In this document: one piece after another, positions 40,020 to 48,928 of the stretch | How the letters are laid out: the number at the start of each line of letters is the position of its first letter | How positions within the stretch are numbered: position 1 is the first letter of the stretch | Assembly: GCF_001311985.1 (NCBI RefSeq) | Contig: NZ_BBCJ01000010.1 | Coordinates: 1-64,000 of the forward strand | Reading direction: 5' to 3' | Origin: Geotalea toluenoxydans JCM 15764 | GTDB lineage: Bacteria; Desulfobacterota; Desulfuromonadia; Geobacterales; Geobacteraceae | DNA length: 64,000 nt | Position numbers and translations under genes: made by a program | Notes under the pieces: model-generated | Database searches by the model: none | Told to the model about the DNA's origin: nothing | What the model saw: only the letters and a program-made list of their open reading frames with translations

Positions 40020-40050
40020 TGATCTCCCGTCTGCACCATTTTATTCATTG

Positions 40051-41663
40051 TTACTGCTGGGCCTGCAGAGGATTCGGGATATCTTCCTTCGACTCTGTCA
40101 TTGTCTTTAATTTTTTCTTGTCGATTTTTCCACTTGCCGATTTCGGCAACACGTCGTGAAACTCGAGATATTTCGGGACCATGAAGGATTCCAGGTTTTT
40201 ACTGCAGTGTTTCAGAACATCGTCCTGAGTCAATCTGGCTTCTTTTCCCGTAACCAGGAAGGCTTTTATCGCCTGGCCAAGAATCTCATCGGGCACACCT
40301 ATGACAGCGGCTTCCACAATCCCGGGAAGGGAGCACAGGCAGTTCTCTATTTCCTTGGGACTGACTCGCTCGCCCCTGGTCTTGATCAGGTCATCTTTCC
40401 GGGCGACAAAATAAAGGAAGCTTCTTCATCCATGGTAAACAGATCGCCGGTGTAAAGAAGGGTCTCGCCCCGGTATCTGCCGGGCTTGAAGGTTTTTGCC
40501 GTTTCCTCCGGCCGTTTCCAGTAGCCTTGCATCACGTTGGAGCCTCGAACTACAAGTTCTCCCACCTCTTTCGGCCCGACCTTGTTGCCGTCGGCACCGA
40601 CAATGAATACCTCTTCATTGGGTATGGCAATTCCCACCGACGAAGGTTTTCGTTTCAGCTCTTCCGGGGGGAGATAGGCGACCCTTTTGCACTCGGTCAG
40701 GCCATACATGGAAAAAATGGTCACATGGGGAAAAAAGTCCTGGAGTTTTTCTATGTATGAAACAGGGAGGGCCGCAGCGGTGTTGGTCATATATCTGAGG
40801 GAGCTGAAGTCATATTTGCCGAGGCTTTCCAGCTGCAGCAATATTGCCACCATGGTGGGCACAATGGGGAAACCGGTGACCTTTTCCTGCACCAGGCGTT
40901 CGATTACGGCATAGGGATAGGTGAAGGATTTTTCCAGGACCACCGTTCCGCCGAAAAGAGTGGCCATGACAACCTGGTAGAGGCCGTAGTCGAAGGAGAG
41001 CGGCAGTGTGTTGAGAATGATGTCGTCCTCCCGGTTGTTCAGGTACGAGGTGATGCTCGTGGCTGCTGCTACCATGTTGTAATGGGTGGAGACGACCCCT
41101 TTGGGCTCGCCGGTCGACCCGGATGTGTAGATGATGGTGGCAAGATCCACATCTATGCACCTGGGAAGCTTGTCCGTGGAGACGGAACCATGACTGCCCA
41201 TGAATCCGCTCCATAGAGCTGTCTCCAGGTCGGGTCTGGTGGAGCGCTCCATCAGGTGCAGGTCCGTGTCTCCGTCTTCGCACCAGACGATGTTTTCCAG
41301 AGCGCTCGCATCCATTATGGCGTCATTGATGATCGCAAATTTGCCGGCGTGCCCGATTAACCCCTTCGCCTCGGAATCCTTCAGGATAAAGTTCAGTTTG
41401 TTGGCCTTCATGTCCGGGTTCAGCATGATGAAAACGCCGCCGGCCTTGAGAATTGCAAACATGGCAATAACTGACTCAACCGAGTTTTCCAGGAAGATGA
41501 TCACCCGGTCCGATCGTGTTATGCCAATATCCACAAGGGTTACCGCCAGTCTGTCCGAAAGGATGTCCAGCTCTTTATAGGTCAGCCGCTCCTGACCGCA
41601 GATCAGCGCAGTGTTATCGGGCCTTCGTGCCGCAGAGTTGATGAGGAATTCATGTACCAGCAT
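40051..41663 (-). CDS. AMP-forming acyl-CoA/acyl-ACP ligase, exosortase-associated type, one apparent frameshift
   Basis: About 537 residues from the ATG at 41663, which follows AAGGAGGAAACG. Adenylation signature ATIIYTSGSTGEPKGVV, then SMYGLTECKRVAYLPPE and, near the end, LPKSASGKIDKKKL (catalytic Lys). One base is lost near 40421; repair gives EEGFLYFVARKDDLIKTRGERVSP, the hinge block, and joins the C-terminal subdomain. It resembles the ligase family often found with exosortase A. It would activate a carboxylic acid and load it on the acyl carrier protein encoded 57 bases upstream. Confidence 0.87.
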
Positions 41664-41719
41664 TATTTCGTTTCCTCCTTTTTCCGGCAAAAGATCAACA
41701 GTCAGTTTGGATGGATGTG

Positions 41720-42007
41720 TCAGATGGAAACCCATGCGCCTGCGCTACAGCAGTCCGCAGACGGAGTTTTTTTTCCCGACAGGTAATGGTGCATGTTGTC
41801 GATGGAATCGAGATTCTCCGGGACAAGCTCGTCGTCCCTGATGCGGATGGAAAATTCTTTTTCGAGAAACGCCACGAGTTCCAGAATGCCGGTGGAATCG
41901 ATGATTTTCTTTTCCAGGAGCGAAGTGTCATCTTTCAGACCTTCATCTTCGCCGAAGAGAAAGTTCTCCACGATGTATTTCCTGATTGTTTCTTTTGTCT
42001 CTTTCAT
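41720..42007 (-). CDS. Acyl carrier protein
   Basis: 95 residues. The phosphopantetheine attachment site is the Ser in KIIDSTGILELVAFLEKEF (about residue 38), with a typical four-helix ACP pattern around it. The C-terminal tail (KTPSADCCSAGAWVSI) is unusual and holds two Cys. It lies between the AMP ligase and the NadE-like gene and is probably the carrier loaded by that ligase. The holo-ACP synthase at 48925 could modify it. Confidence 0.87.
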   Translation of the reverse strand: MKETKETIRKYIVENFLFGEDEGLKDDTSLLEKKIIDSTGILELVAFLEKEFSIRIRDDELVPENLDSIDNMHHYLSGKKTPSADCCSAGAWVSI

Positions 42008-42049
42008 TTGTTTTCACCTTTCCTGAAATATATTCCTTTACCGGCATTG

Positions 42050-43048
42050 TCACTTTACCGACACTTCGGGCACTTCCTGGACCAGCAGGGGGGGGAGATG
42101 AAGATATCTGGTGGTGCTGCGCTTGTTGTCAATTTCGTTGTAAGTCTTCTGTACCTGCTCCACATTGAAATCGAGCAGCGCTGCCAGTTCTTCCGGTGGA
42201 ACGCTTTTGTTTTTGCCCATCAGGCACAGATCCATGGACTGGTAAGGGAGCGAAAAATAAAACTCATCCTGCTTCTGTGAAAGGGAATATGTGTCTGTCG
42301 TCGGAGGTCTTTTTCTGATTTCCTCCGGAATTCCAAGATATCCAGCCAACTGGTAGACCTGAGACTTGTACAGATGGGCAATGGGTTTGATATCGGCAGC
42401 ACCGTCCCCGAGTTTTACGAAGAAGCCCTGGTCATACTCTAGGCGGTTGGGGGTTCCGGCAACGGCGTAATGGAGACGATCTGCATGATAATATTCAATC
42501 ATCTTGCGAATGCGCTGTTTGTAATTGGTGGCTGCAACTATGTGCAGATAGGGTGTCAGCGGCAGACGCTTCTTTATGGTGCAACCCGACTCCGACTGGG
42601 CCACCAGCGATGGCAGGTTGAACCCGTTGTTCTCGAAGACGCTGGAGGTGACGATCTTGGATTTCCAGCCCCTGCCGTATTCGGGAACTACCATCCTCAC
42701 CGCATCATCGTAAAGCTGGTAGAAACCCACGGCTTCCAATATGCCGGTAATATCCACATGCTGGGATTCGACCCCCAGGTGCTCGATCAGCATTGAACTC
42801 AGCGTCTTTGTTTCATCTGCCGAATGCCTTTCAGGCATCTCGAGTGCATACACCCGTTCCCTGCCCAGCGCCCTCACAGCAAGAGCGGCTGTCACACTGC
42901 TGTCGATTCCCCCTGAAACTCCGATGACTATGCCTCTTCTTTTCAGATCTTCCTTGAGAATCGTGCGTAATTTTGTGCAGATACGCTCTGCTTCGTACTC
43001 AACGTCTGTTTTCAATGATTCCGCGGAAAAGGTGCCGTGTGGGCTCAT
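42050..43048 (-). CDS. nadE: NadE-like ammonia ligase (NAD synthase family, divergent)
   Basis: About 332 residues. The PP-loop GVSGGIDSSVTAALA is intact, and GTPNRLEYDQGFFVKLGDGAADIKPIAHLYKSQVYQLAGYLG matches NAD synthase. However, the substrate-side block usually written PSAxLWxGQxDExELG is replaced by PPTTDTYSLSQKQDEFYFSLPY. Its place among glycan-modifying genes and next to an asparagine-synthase-like gene suggests a glycan-linked amide ligase rather than the housekeeping NadE. That is inference. The start is at 43048 or 43051. Confidence 0.8.
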   Translation of the reverse strand: MSPHGTFSAESLKTDVEYEAERICTKLRTILKEDLKRRGIVIGVSGGIDSSVTAALAVRALGRERVYALEMPERHSADETKTLSSMLIEHLGVESQHVDITGILEAVGFYQLYDDAVRMVVPEYGRGWKSKIVTSSVFENNGFNLPSLVAQSESGCTIKKRLPLTPYLHIVAATNYKQRIRKMIEYYHADRLHYAVAGTPNRLEYDQGFFVKLGDGAADIKPIAHLYKSQVYQLAGYLGIPEEIRKRPPTTDTYSLSQKQDEFYFSLPYQSMDLCLMGKNKSVPPEELAALLDFNVEQVQKTYNEIDNKRSTTRYLHLPPLLVQEVPEVSVK

Positions 43049-43075
43049 CATTGTCTCCAGTTGTCAGATTTTGGG

Positions 43076-45046
43076 TTAATTGAGCCGAATGATCTTATTC
43101 ACCTCAAAATTAGTAATGTCTGCAATGTGAAAATCTTCCATGAACTGCTGATAAAGGAGCTGTGTTGAGATGATTCCTGTCAGAGCCATGTTCTCCGTCT
43201 CACTCTCGCCCAGCTTATGTTTCTTTCTGAACTTGGCAACCAGAAAGCCCGTCTTGCCGGGATCGAAGATGCCGGTCTTTTTCAGATACCGGTCGGACAG
43301 CAGGTGATCGGCATAACCGGGCAGGTTCTGGAAGAATACATCCTGTATCGGCGCCCGGTATGGGTGCTTGGGACGATTGGTAATCCTGGGGGGCAGATTC
43401 CCGGCAAAGGTTTTTTTCAGGATGTACTTTTCGTTCAAGGCCTTGATCTTCCATTGGGGAGGGAGCCTCATGGCGAAATCGATGACCCTGAAATCCAGAA
43501 AAGGAACTCTCATTTCCACTGAATTGGCCATGGCTACCCGGTCTCCCTGGGAAGAAAGCAGGTAGTTGGAGAGGAAGATGCTGGTTTCCAGGTACTGGGC
43601 CTTTGCCAGGTAATCACGGCCGTTAAAACCATCGGGGAGTACTGCCTTCAACTCCTGATCGGGGTGATAGCTTGTGAGGGCAGTGGTCACATCCTCTGAA
43701 AAAAACATGACGTTTCTGCCGGTATTTTTCCAGCGGATGCCATGGGAGAAGAAAGGGTCTTCCGAATCGGCGGCGTCAACCCCATAGAATTTCTGAAGAA
43801 AAGTCCTTTCCCTGGCCGGGTTCTGGAAGATGTACGGGTAAAGCTTTTCCAGAAGAAGAGGGCGCACCCTTGACTCCGGCTGGTTTGCCCAGAATCGGCG
43901 AATCTTTGCCTCTTTGAAGATGTTGTAGCCGCCGAAGATTTCATCGGCGCCTTCACCGGTCAATACGATCTTGAAGCTGTTGTCACTGACCACCTTCGAG
44001 AGTATGAACAAGGGCACAGGAGCAGTTCTCAGCAGGGGCTTTTCACAATGCCAGATCACCTTCGGCAGGTTATCCCGAATGTCGGTATTCTTTATTCGCC
44101 GGTTCGTATGGCCCGTCCCCAGAAATCTGACCATCTCATCCTGAAAAAGAGTTTCGTCGAAGGGACTTTCGTCGAATCCCACGGAAAAAGTCCTTAAATT
44201 ATTGTCGAACCTGCTTGAGATGAGGGAGGTGATTATGGAAGAATCCAATCCACCGCTCAGGTAGGCTCCGACCGGAACATCGGCACGCAGTCTCAACCTG
44301 ACTGCATCCAAGAGTAACTCCCGTAGTTCTTCGCAGGCTTCTCCGAATGTTCCCTGCCACCTTTCTTCCTTTTGATAAAAGGGGAGGCTCCAATAGGCTT
44401 TTTCTTCCACTATCTTGCCGTCTCTGAAGACCATGAAATGGCCGGGACGCAATTCGTGGACATCTTTAAAGGCAGTTCTATCGCCGACTGTCGTCCAAAA
44501 GGTGAAGATCTGCTTCAGTGCCTGAAGATCCAGTTCCCTTTTTATGGCCGGGTCCTGAAAAATGGCTTTGATTTCCGAGGCAAAGACAAGCCGGTTGTCA
44601 TTCCGGGTGTAGAAGAGCGGCCTGATGCCAACCCGGTCCCTTGCCAGAAAGAGTTCTTTCTTCCGGGTATCCCATATGGCGAAGGCGAACTGCCCATTGA
44701 CCATGGACAGGGCATCGGAGCCATATTCTTCATAAAGATGCACCAGCACTTCCGTATCGGTCGCCGTCCGAAACACATGCCCCTTTTTCAAAAGCAGCGT
44801 CCGCAGTTCGGGATAATTGAAAATCTCGCCGTTATATACGATCCAGAGCGTCCCATCCTCATTGCAGATCGGTTGAGTGCCTCCCCCCAGGTCGATGATG
44901 CTGAGGCGGGCGTGTCCCATGGCCATGTCGGCATCCAGGAATATGCCCGACGCATCGGGCCCCCGGTGCCGCATGACGGCGATCATCCTTGAGACCAGAA
45001 CTTCAGGTGAGCGTCCCGGATTGCATATGCCTGCTATTCCACACAT
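43076..45046 (-). CDS. asnB: Asparagine-synthase-like glutamine amidotransferase
   Basis: 656 residues, intact. The N-terminal glutaminase begins MCGIAGICNPG with the nucleophile Cys2 and has RHRGPDASG and VYNGEIFNY. The synthetase half carries GAYLSGGLDSSIITSLI (PP-loop) and LTGEGADEIFGGYNIF. The family makes an amide from a carboxylate, ATP and glutamine. Members in glycan loci, including exosortase loci, amidate uronic acids or build lipid-linked intermediates. It is the first gene of the leftward operon. Confidence 0.9.
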   Translation of the reverse strand: MCGIAGICNPGRSPEVLVSRMIAVMRHRGPDASGIFLDADMAMGHARLSIIDLGGGTQPICNEDGTLWIVYNGEIFNYPELRTLLLKKGHVFRTATDTEVLVHLYEEYGSDALSMVNGQFAFAIWDTRKKELFLARDRVGIRPLFYTRNDNRLVFASEIKAIFQDPAIKRELDLQALKQIFTFWTTVGDRTAFKDVHELRPGHFMVFRDGKIVEEKAYWSLPFYQKEERWQGTFGEACEELRELLLDAVRLRLRADVPVGAYLSGGLDSSIITSLISSRFDNNLRTFSVGFDESPFDETLFQDEMVRFLGTGHTNRRIKNTDIRDNLPKVIWHCEKPLLRTAPVPLFILSKVVSDNSFKIVLTGEGADEIFGGYNIFKEAKIRRFWANQPESRVRPLLLEKLYPYIFQNPARERTFLQKFYGVDAADSEDPFFSHGIRWKNTGRNVMFFSEDVTTALTSYHPDQELKAVLPDGFNGRDYLAKAQYLETSIFLSNYLLSSQGDRVAMANSVEMRVPFLDFRVIDFAMRLPPQWKIKALNEKYILKKTFAGNLPPRITNRPKHPYRAPIQDVFFQNLPGYADHLLSDRYLKKTGIFDPGKTGFLVAKFRKKHKLGESETENMALTGIISTQLLYQQFMEDFHIADITNFEVNKIIRLN

Positions 45047-45457
45047 TCAATACTCACTTTTCTTGGAAAAGGTGACGCAGGGTCTTCCTCTGCATCCCTC
45101 CACTATTTTAGTCGGGACGTCTCGATCAACGGCAGGAACCGGGATAGGGCAGGGTTTTGTAAGCAGCGCCAGAACCAGGTGCTTGAGCTGTCGTTAAGCG
45201 AAATTTATTAAATTATTTCCATAAAATAAGGCGTTGTCAACAGGTTCCGAATTTTTTGGCGGCAACCCGGCGGAAACCTGGTACCGCTGATTCCTGCAAC
45301 AGCCTGCAAAGCTGGTGATTCTCGTCACACACCTGATTCAGCTTTGAGGCTAAGTTAGGGAACACAAGCTGAGCTGTACCTATAAAAGCAGGTGCGGGAA
45401 ATCGGCAAAAGCCGGCGGTCCGGCGATTTAAATCCGTTAAAGTTAAAAGGAGTAACT
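45047..45457. other. Divergent intergenic region between the glycan operon and the secreted dockerin protein
   Basis: About 410 bases. AT-rich around 45198-45232, probably the promoter zone of the leftward operon. It contains the GTGA-N6-TCAC site at 45315-45328 and a candidate -10 at 45351-45356 for the rightward gene. The segment 45388-45440 contains a GC-rich stem-prone part (GCCGGCGGTCCGGC) in the leader. No RNA gene recognised. Confidence 0.55.
45315..45328 (+). promoter_or_regulatory. Candidate Crp-family operator, site 2
   Basis: GTGATTCTCGTCAC; differs from site 1 (28383) only at one spacer position. Its centre is 29.5 bases before TAAGTT (45351-45356), the same class II spacing as at site 1. 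It lies about 130 bases before the ATG of the secreted dockerin protein. Confidence 0.6.
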
Positions 45458-46035
45458 ATGAAAAAAAGCATTTGCCTGTTGCTTTTGGCTGTTTCCTGTT
45501 TCGGTGCAAGCGCACAAGTATTTGCCAAAGATGTAACACTCAACTGGGACCGTAATACTGAGCCTGACCTGGCAGGTTACAAGCTTTATTACAAAGCCGG
45601 TTCATCCACAGGAACCTTCGACGGTTCAGATGCGGTCCAGGCAAATCGCCGGTTGACGTGAAGAACCTGAATACCTTTACCCTGAACGGCCTTGATCCTG
45701 CTAAAGACTATTTTTTTGAAGTGACAGCTTACGATGCTTCAGGGAATGAAAGCGCTTTTTCCAACATGGTACAAGCCTATGCAGCAGTAGTTCCTCCTGC
45801 TGTGCCGGATACTGCAGCTTCTGGTGACGGTAATGGCGACGGAGCCGTCAACATTGCCGATGCGCTGGTGATTTTGCAGGCCAGTTTGAAGCCGGCACTG
45901 CAGACGCAGGCGATGAAAGCAGCCGGGGATGTGTGGCCCCTTGACGCCAATGGCAAGCCCAAGGGGGATGGTGTGATTAATCTGAACGATGCCCGCCTGA
46001 TCCTGCAGCGGGCAGTGGGGCTGGTCAGCTGGTAA
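45458..46035 (+). CDS. Secreted protein with fibronectin type III domain and dockerin-type repeats, one apparent frameshift
   Basis: About 192 residues. AGGAGTAACT precedes the ATG. A signal peptide (SICLLLLAVSCFGASAQVFA) is followed by a fibronectin type III domain (VTLNWDRNTEPDLAGYKLYYKAG to FFEVTAYDASGNESAFSN). Two calcium-binding dockerin type I repeats follow: DGNGDGAVNIADALVILQ and DANGKPKGDGVINLNDARLILQ. One G is lost near 45641 (CAGGGCAAATCG read as CAGGCAAATCG); repair gives VQGKSPVDVKNLNTF. No sorting tail. Its partner cohesin is not in the window. A strong terminator follows. Confidence 0.84.
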
Positions 46036-46059
46036 TAGCTGAATATTGCAATGTTGCTT

Positions 46060-46095
46060 AAAAAGGGTGCCGGGAATAATCTCGGCACCCTTTTT
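46060..46095 (+). terminator. Rho-independent terminator
   Basis: Perfect thirteen-base stem AAAAAGGGTGCCG / CGGCACCCTTTTT with a ten-base loop, 25 bases after the dockerin gene. It ends that transcript before prsR. Confidence 0.93.
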
Positions 46096-46135
46096 CATTT
46101 AATACCGTCACCGTTACAAATATCTCCAGCTGTCA

Positions 46136-46163
46136 TTGAATTTTCCCGTAAATAAATTATCCT
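46136..46163 (+). promoter_or_regulatory. Candidate sigma-70 promoter of prsR
   Basis: TTGAAT (46136-46141) and TATCCT (46158-46163), 16 bases apart, in an AT-rich region about 100 bases before the prsR start. Only a sequence match; the leader downstream is AT-rich to about 46190. Confidence 0.4.
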
Positions 46164-46263
46164 ATAGGAGTATATTATTATTAATTAATTAAATGCGCGA
46201 TGCTGTGGGTCTGGTTTTAAAAGGGCGGTCTGCAGGTTGGCGAACAAGTCATCGGGAGAGACG

Positions 46264-47688
46264 ATGAACAAACTGCTCATCATCGAAGACAACTGCGAGT
46301 TGCGCAAACAGCTGAAATGGGGAGTTGGAAAAGAATATGACGTCATGTTTGCAGGAAACTGTAAAGAAGCCATTGCTCTATTTTACAGGTATCGTCCTAA
46401 AGTAGTTACCCTGGGTATCGGCCTGTCTCCTGACGAGAATGGAATAGTCGAAGGTTTTCGCTGTCTGGAGCAGATTCTCAGTCATTCTCCCACTACCAGG
46501 GTAATAGTCATTACCGAACACGAACGCCGGGACATCGGGCTCAAGGCTGTGCAGACAGGCGCATATGACTTTTATCGGAAACCGATCCAGATGAGTGAAC
46601 TGAGGGTGATCATCAACAGGGCTTTTAACCTGCTGGATATGGAAGAGAAGAACGCACGGCAGCCGTCGGCATTGGAACAGAAGGGGTGCGGTTTCGGCGG
46701 CATCATCGGCCAAAGTCCGCAGATGTTGCAGGTGTTTTCCATGATCAGAAAGGTATCTTCATCGGATGTAGCCGTGTTCATCACAGGTGAAAGCGGCACC
46801 GGCAAGGAACTGGTGGCAAAGGCTCTGCACAATATGAGCCTCAGAAAAAACGGCCCTTTCGTACCCATAAACTGCGGCGCAATCCCCGAAAACCTCCTTG
46901 AATCCGAGTTGTTCGGCACCGAACGTGGCGCTTTCACCGGCGCCCATGCCAGGATTCTCGGCAAGGCGGAATATGCCCACAAGGGGACCATGTTTCTCGA
47001 TGAAATAGGGGAACTGCCAGGTAACCTCCAGGTAAAGCTTCTCCGTTTTCTTCAGGAAAAGGTTCTGCAGCGGGTGGGTGGAAGGGAAGACATAGCCGTT
47101 GATGCCAGAATAATTTCGGCAACCAACATGGACATTGCCAGGGCAATCGGCGAAGGTTTGTTCCGGGAAGACCTCTACTACAGGATTGCCGTCATAACCA
47201 TAAATCTTCCCCCATTGCGGGAGCGGGGGGACGACATCATGCTGCTGGCAAACCTTTTCCTGAAAAGGGCGACGGAGGAATTCTGCAAAAAGACCAGAGG
47301 CTTCAGTACTTCATCTTTGAAAATCCTGAAAAACTACACCTGGCCCGGAAATGTGCGAGAACTTGAGAACAGGGTGCAGCGCGCGGTGATCATGTCCGAT
47401 TCCCCACTGATAGAGCCGGCTGATCTTGGGCTTACTGAAAACAGCATGCCGCTGATGATGCCGCCTATGGGCTGTGTGACTTTGAAAGACGCAAGAGACA
47501 GGCTGGAAAGGGAGATGATCATCTCCGCACTTGGCCGCCAGGAAGGCAATATAGCTAAAACGGCTGAAGTTTTAGGTGTCAGCAGACCGACTCTTTACGA
47601 CCTCATGAAAAAGTACAGCCTCAGCAGGCTTTCACCAACCCCCGAAAGGCAGGGCACAAATGACGGTATCCAATACGGCCAACAATAA
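46264..47688 (+). CDS. prsR: Sigma-54-dependent response regulator of the exosortase system (PrsR), receiver lacking the phospho-acceptor Asp
   Basis: 474 residues from the ATG at 46264 (GGGAGAG upstream). Receiver domain about 1-130, AAA+ domain about 145-385, Fis-type helix-turn-helix at the C-terminus (GNIAKTAEVLGVSRPTLYDLMKKY). Walker A is GESGTGKE, the sigma-54 loop is GAFTGA and Walker B is GTMFLDEIGEL. The receiver reads VVTLGIGL where the PrsR family I recall reads VVTLDLGL, so residue 51 is Gly instead of Asp. The Glu8/Asp9 pocket, the Thr in IVITEHE and the Lys in FYRKP remain. The family activates PEP-CTERM and exopolysaccharide genes. No partner kinase PrsK is encoded here. Confidence 0.9.
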   Translation: MNKLLIIEDNCELRKQLKWGVGKEYDVMFAGNCKEAIALFYRYRPKVVTLGIGLSPDENGIVEGFRCLEQILSHSPTTRVIVITEHERRDIGLKAVQTGAYDFYRKPIQMSELRVIINRAFNLLDMEEKNARQPSALEQKGCGFGGIIGQSPQMLQVFSMIRKVSSSDVAVFITGESGTGKELVAKALHNMSLRKNGPFVPINCGAIPENLLESELFGTERGAFTGAHARILGKAEYAHKGTMFLDEIGELPGNLQVKLLRFLQEKVLQRVGGREDIAVDARIISATNMDIARAIGEGLFREDLYYRIAVITINLPPLRERGDDIMLLANLFLKRATEEFCKKTRGFSTSSLKILKNYTWPGNVRELENRVQRAVIMSDSPLIEPADLGLTENSMPLMMPPMGCVTLKDARDRLEREMIISALGRQEGNIAKTAEVLGVSRPTLYDLMKKYSLSRLSPTPERQGTNDGIQYGQQ

Positions 47689-48370
47689 CAACAATGCTAA
47701 AACCTTTGCCTTTCTGAGAAGCATCCCTATATTTGCCTCACTGACGGATGATCAACTTTCTTCACTGATGGGCATTATCGAAGAAAAAAAGTTCTTCAGG
47801 AACAATGTCATTCTCTGGGAGGAAGATACCCAGCGATATATGTACATCGTTTCCTCCGGCAAAGTGAAGGTCGTCCAGACCAGTGAAGATGGCAAGGAGC
47901 ATATCCTCGCCATTCACAAGAAGGGCGAATACTTTGGCGAAATGGCTATTCTGGATGGTAAAACCGCGCCGGCTACGGTTATTGCCATGGAAGATTCCCT
48001 GATCCAGCTCATAGCAAGGGAGAGTTTCGAAAAGTTTCTCCTGCAGAACGAAAAGGTCATGAATCAGCTTATCTCCATGTTATGCCACCGATTGAGAGAG
48101 TCATGGCTGATGCTGAAGGTGATGAGCTTTTCAAGCGCCGAGCAGCGGGTGAGAGCGGTTCTCGATCAATTGGGGAAATTGAACGGTGTACGGGATGAAC
48201 GGGGCATCATCATCGCCCTGAAACTGATGCACAAGGATATCGCCGGCTATGCCAACGTTTCCCGCGAAACGGTCACCCGTCTTTTAAACCGGTTTGCAAA
48301 AGAGAGCAAGATCGAGATTCTGGACAACAAGTACATCCTCCTTAAAGAACATTCTGCCGAAAGCAGATAA
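47660..48370 (+). CDS. Crp/Fnr family transcription regulator
   Basis: 236 residues. Cyclic-nucleotide-binding fold (FLRSIPIFASLTDDQL, GEYFGEMAILDGKTAPATVIAMEDS), a long dimer helix, then a winged helix-turn-helix (LMHKDIAGYANVSRETVTRLLNRFAKE). The GEMAILDGKTAPAT loop differs from E. coli CRP, so cAMP binding is not assured. No cysteines for an Fnr iron-sulfur cluster are seen at the N-terminus. The recognition helix has R-E-T-V-T-R, with the Arg, Glu and Arg that read GTGA in CRP. It overlaps the end of prsR by 29 bases, so the two regulators are probably co-expressed. Confidence 0.88.
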   Translation: MTVSNTANNNNNAKTFAFLRSIPIFASLTDDQLSSLMGIIEEKKFFRNNVILWEEDTQRYMYIVSSGKVKVVQTSEDGKEHILAIHKKGEYFGEMAILDGKTAPATVIAMEDSLIQLIARESFEKFLLQNEKVMNQLISMLCHRLRESWLMLKVMSFSSAEQRVRAVLDQLGKLNGVRDERGIIIALKLMHKDIAGYANVSRETVTRLLNRFAKESKIEILDNKYILLKEHSAESR

Positions 48371-48493
48371 TCTTTCCTATCCGCAGAACCTGTCATTTTC
48401 CATGCATCCCCCAAAAATTGGGTTTAACAGAGGCGGTGAACGTGTTATAAGGTTCAAATATTCAAACCTTTATGCAGGATGTGGAGATATGAC

Positions 48494-48928
48494 ATGAATA
48501 AGTGGATTGTGGCGGTGCTTTTGATTGCGGTTGTTGCCGGGTGCGGCGTTGAGTGGTTTCCGGAGGATAGTACCACCTCGGGAAGCAAAAATAGTAATGT
48601 TTCCTTCTCTTTTGAGGGGACGAATAAGTGCAGTCAGTTGGCAGGCTCATTTGCGGACTCCGGTCCGATACAGATATTTAATCTCCAGACTTCGGCAACC
48701 ATCAGCATATCCGGGACTGCAACGAGTAAGTATACGATAACCGACCAATCACCAAGGAGCGACCAAGGCGTTATCCGCCCAGGCGAAACCGTTTCTGTGT
48801 CCCATCAGAATGCGGCTCAGGATGCCACGTCAAAAATAACGATCACAACTTTAACGATTGCCGGAAAAAGTGCTTCCTTTAAATCTTCGATTGATCCTTG
48901 TCCACAAGGGACAACTACCATTCAATGA
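48494..48928 (+). CDS. Lipoprotein of unknown function
   Basis: 144 residues. Lipoprotein signal [14 protein letters not shown] with a lipobox AGC, then a Ser/Thr-rich beta-type sequence ([49 protein letters not shown]). Two further Cys (CSQL and DPCPQG) may pair. I do not recognise the family. It overlaps the acpS start by four bases. Confidence 0.7.
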   Translation: MNKWIVAVLLIAVVAGCGVEWFPEDSTTSGSKNSNVSFSFEGTNKCSQLAGSFADSGPIQIFNLQTSATISISGTATSKYTITDQSPRSDQGVIRPGETVSVSHQNAAQDATSKITITTLTIAGKSASFKSSIDPCPQGTTTIQ

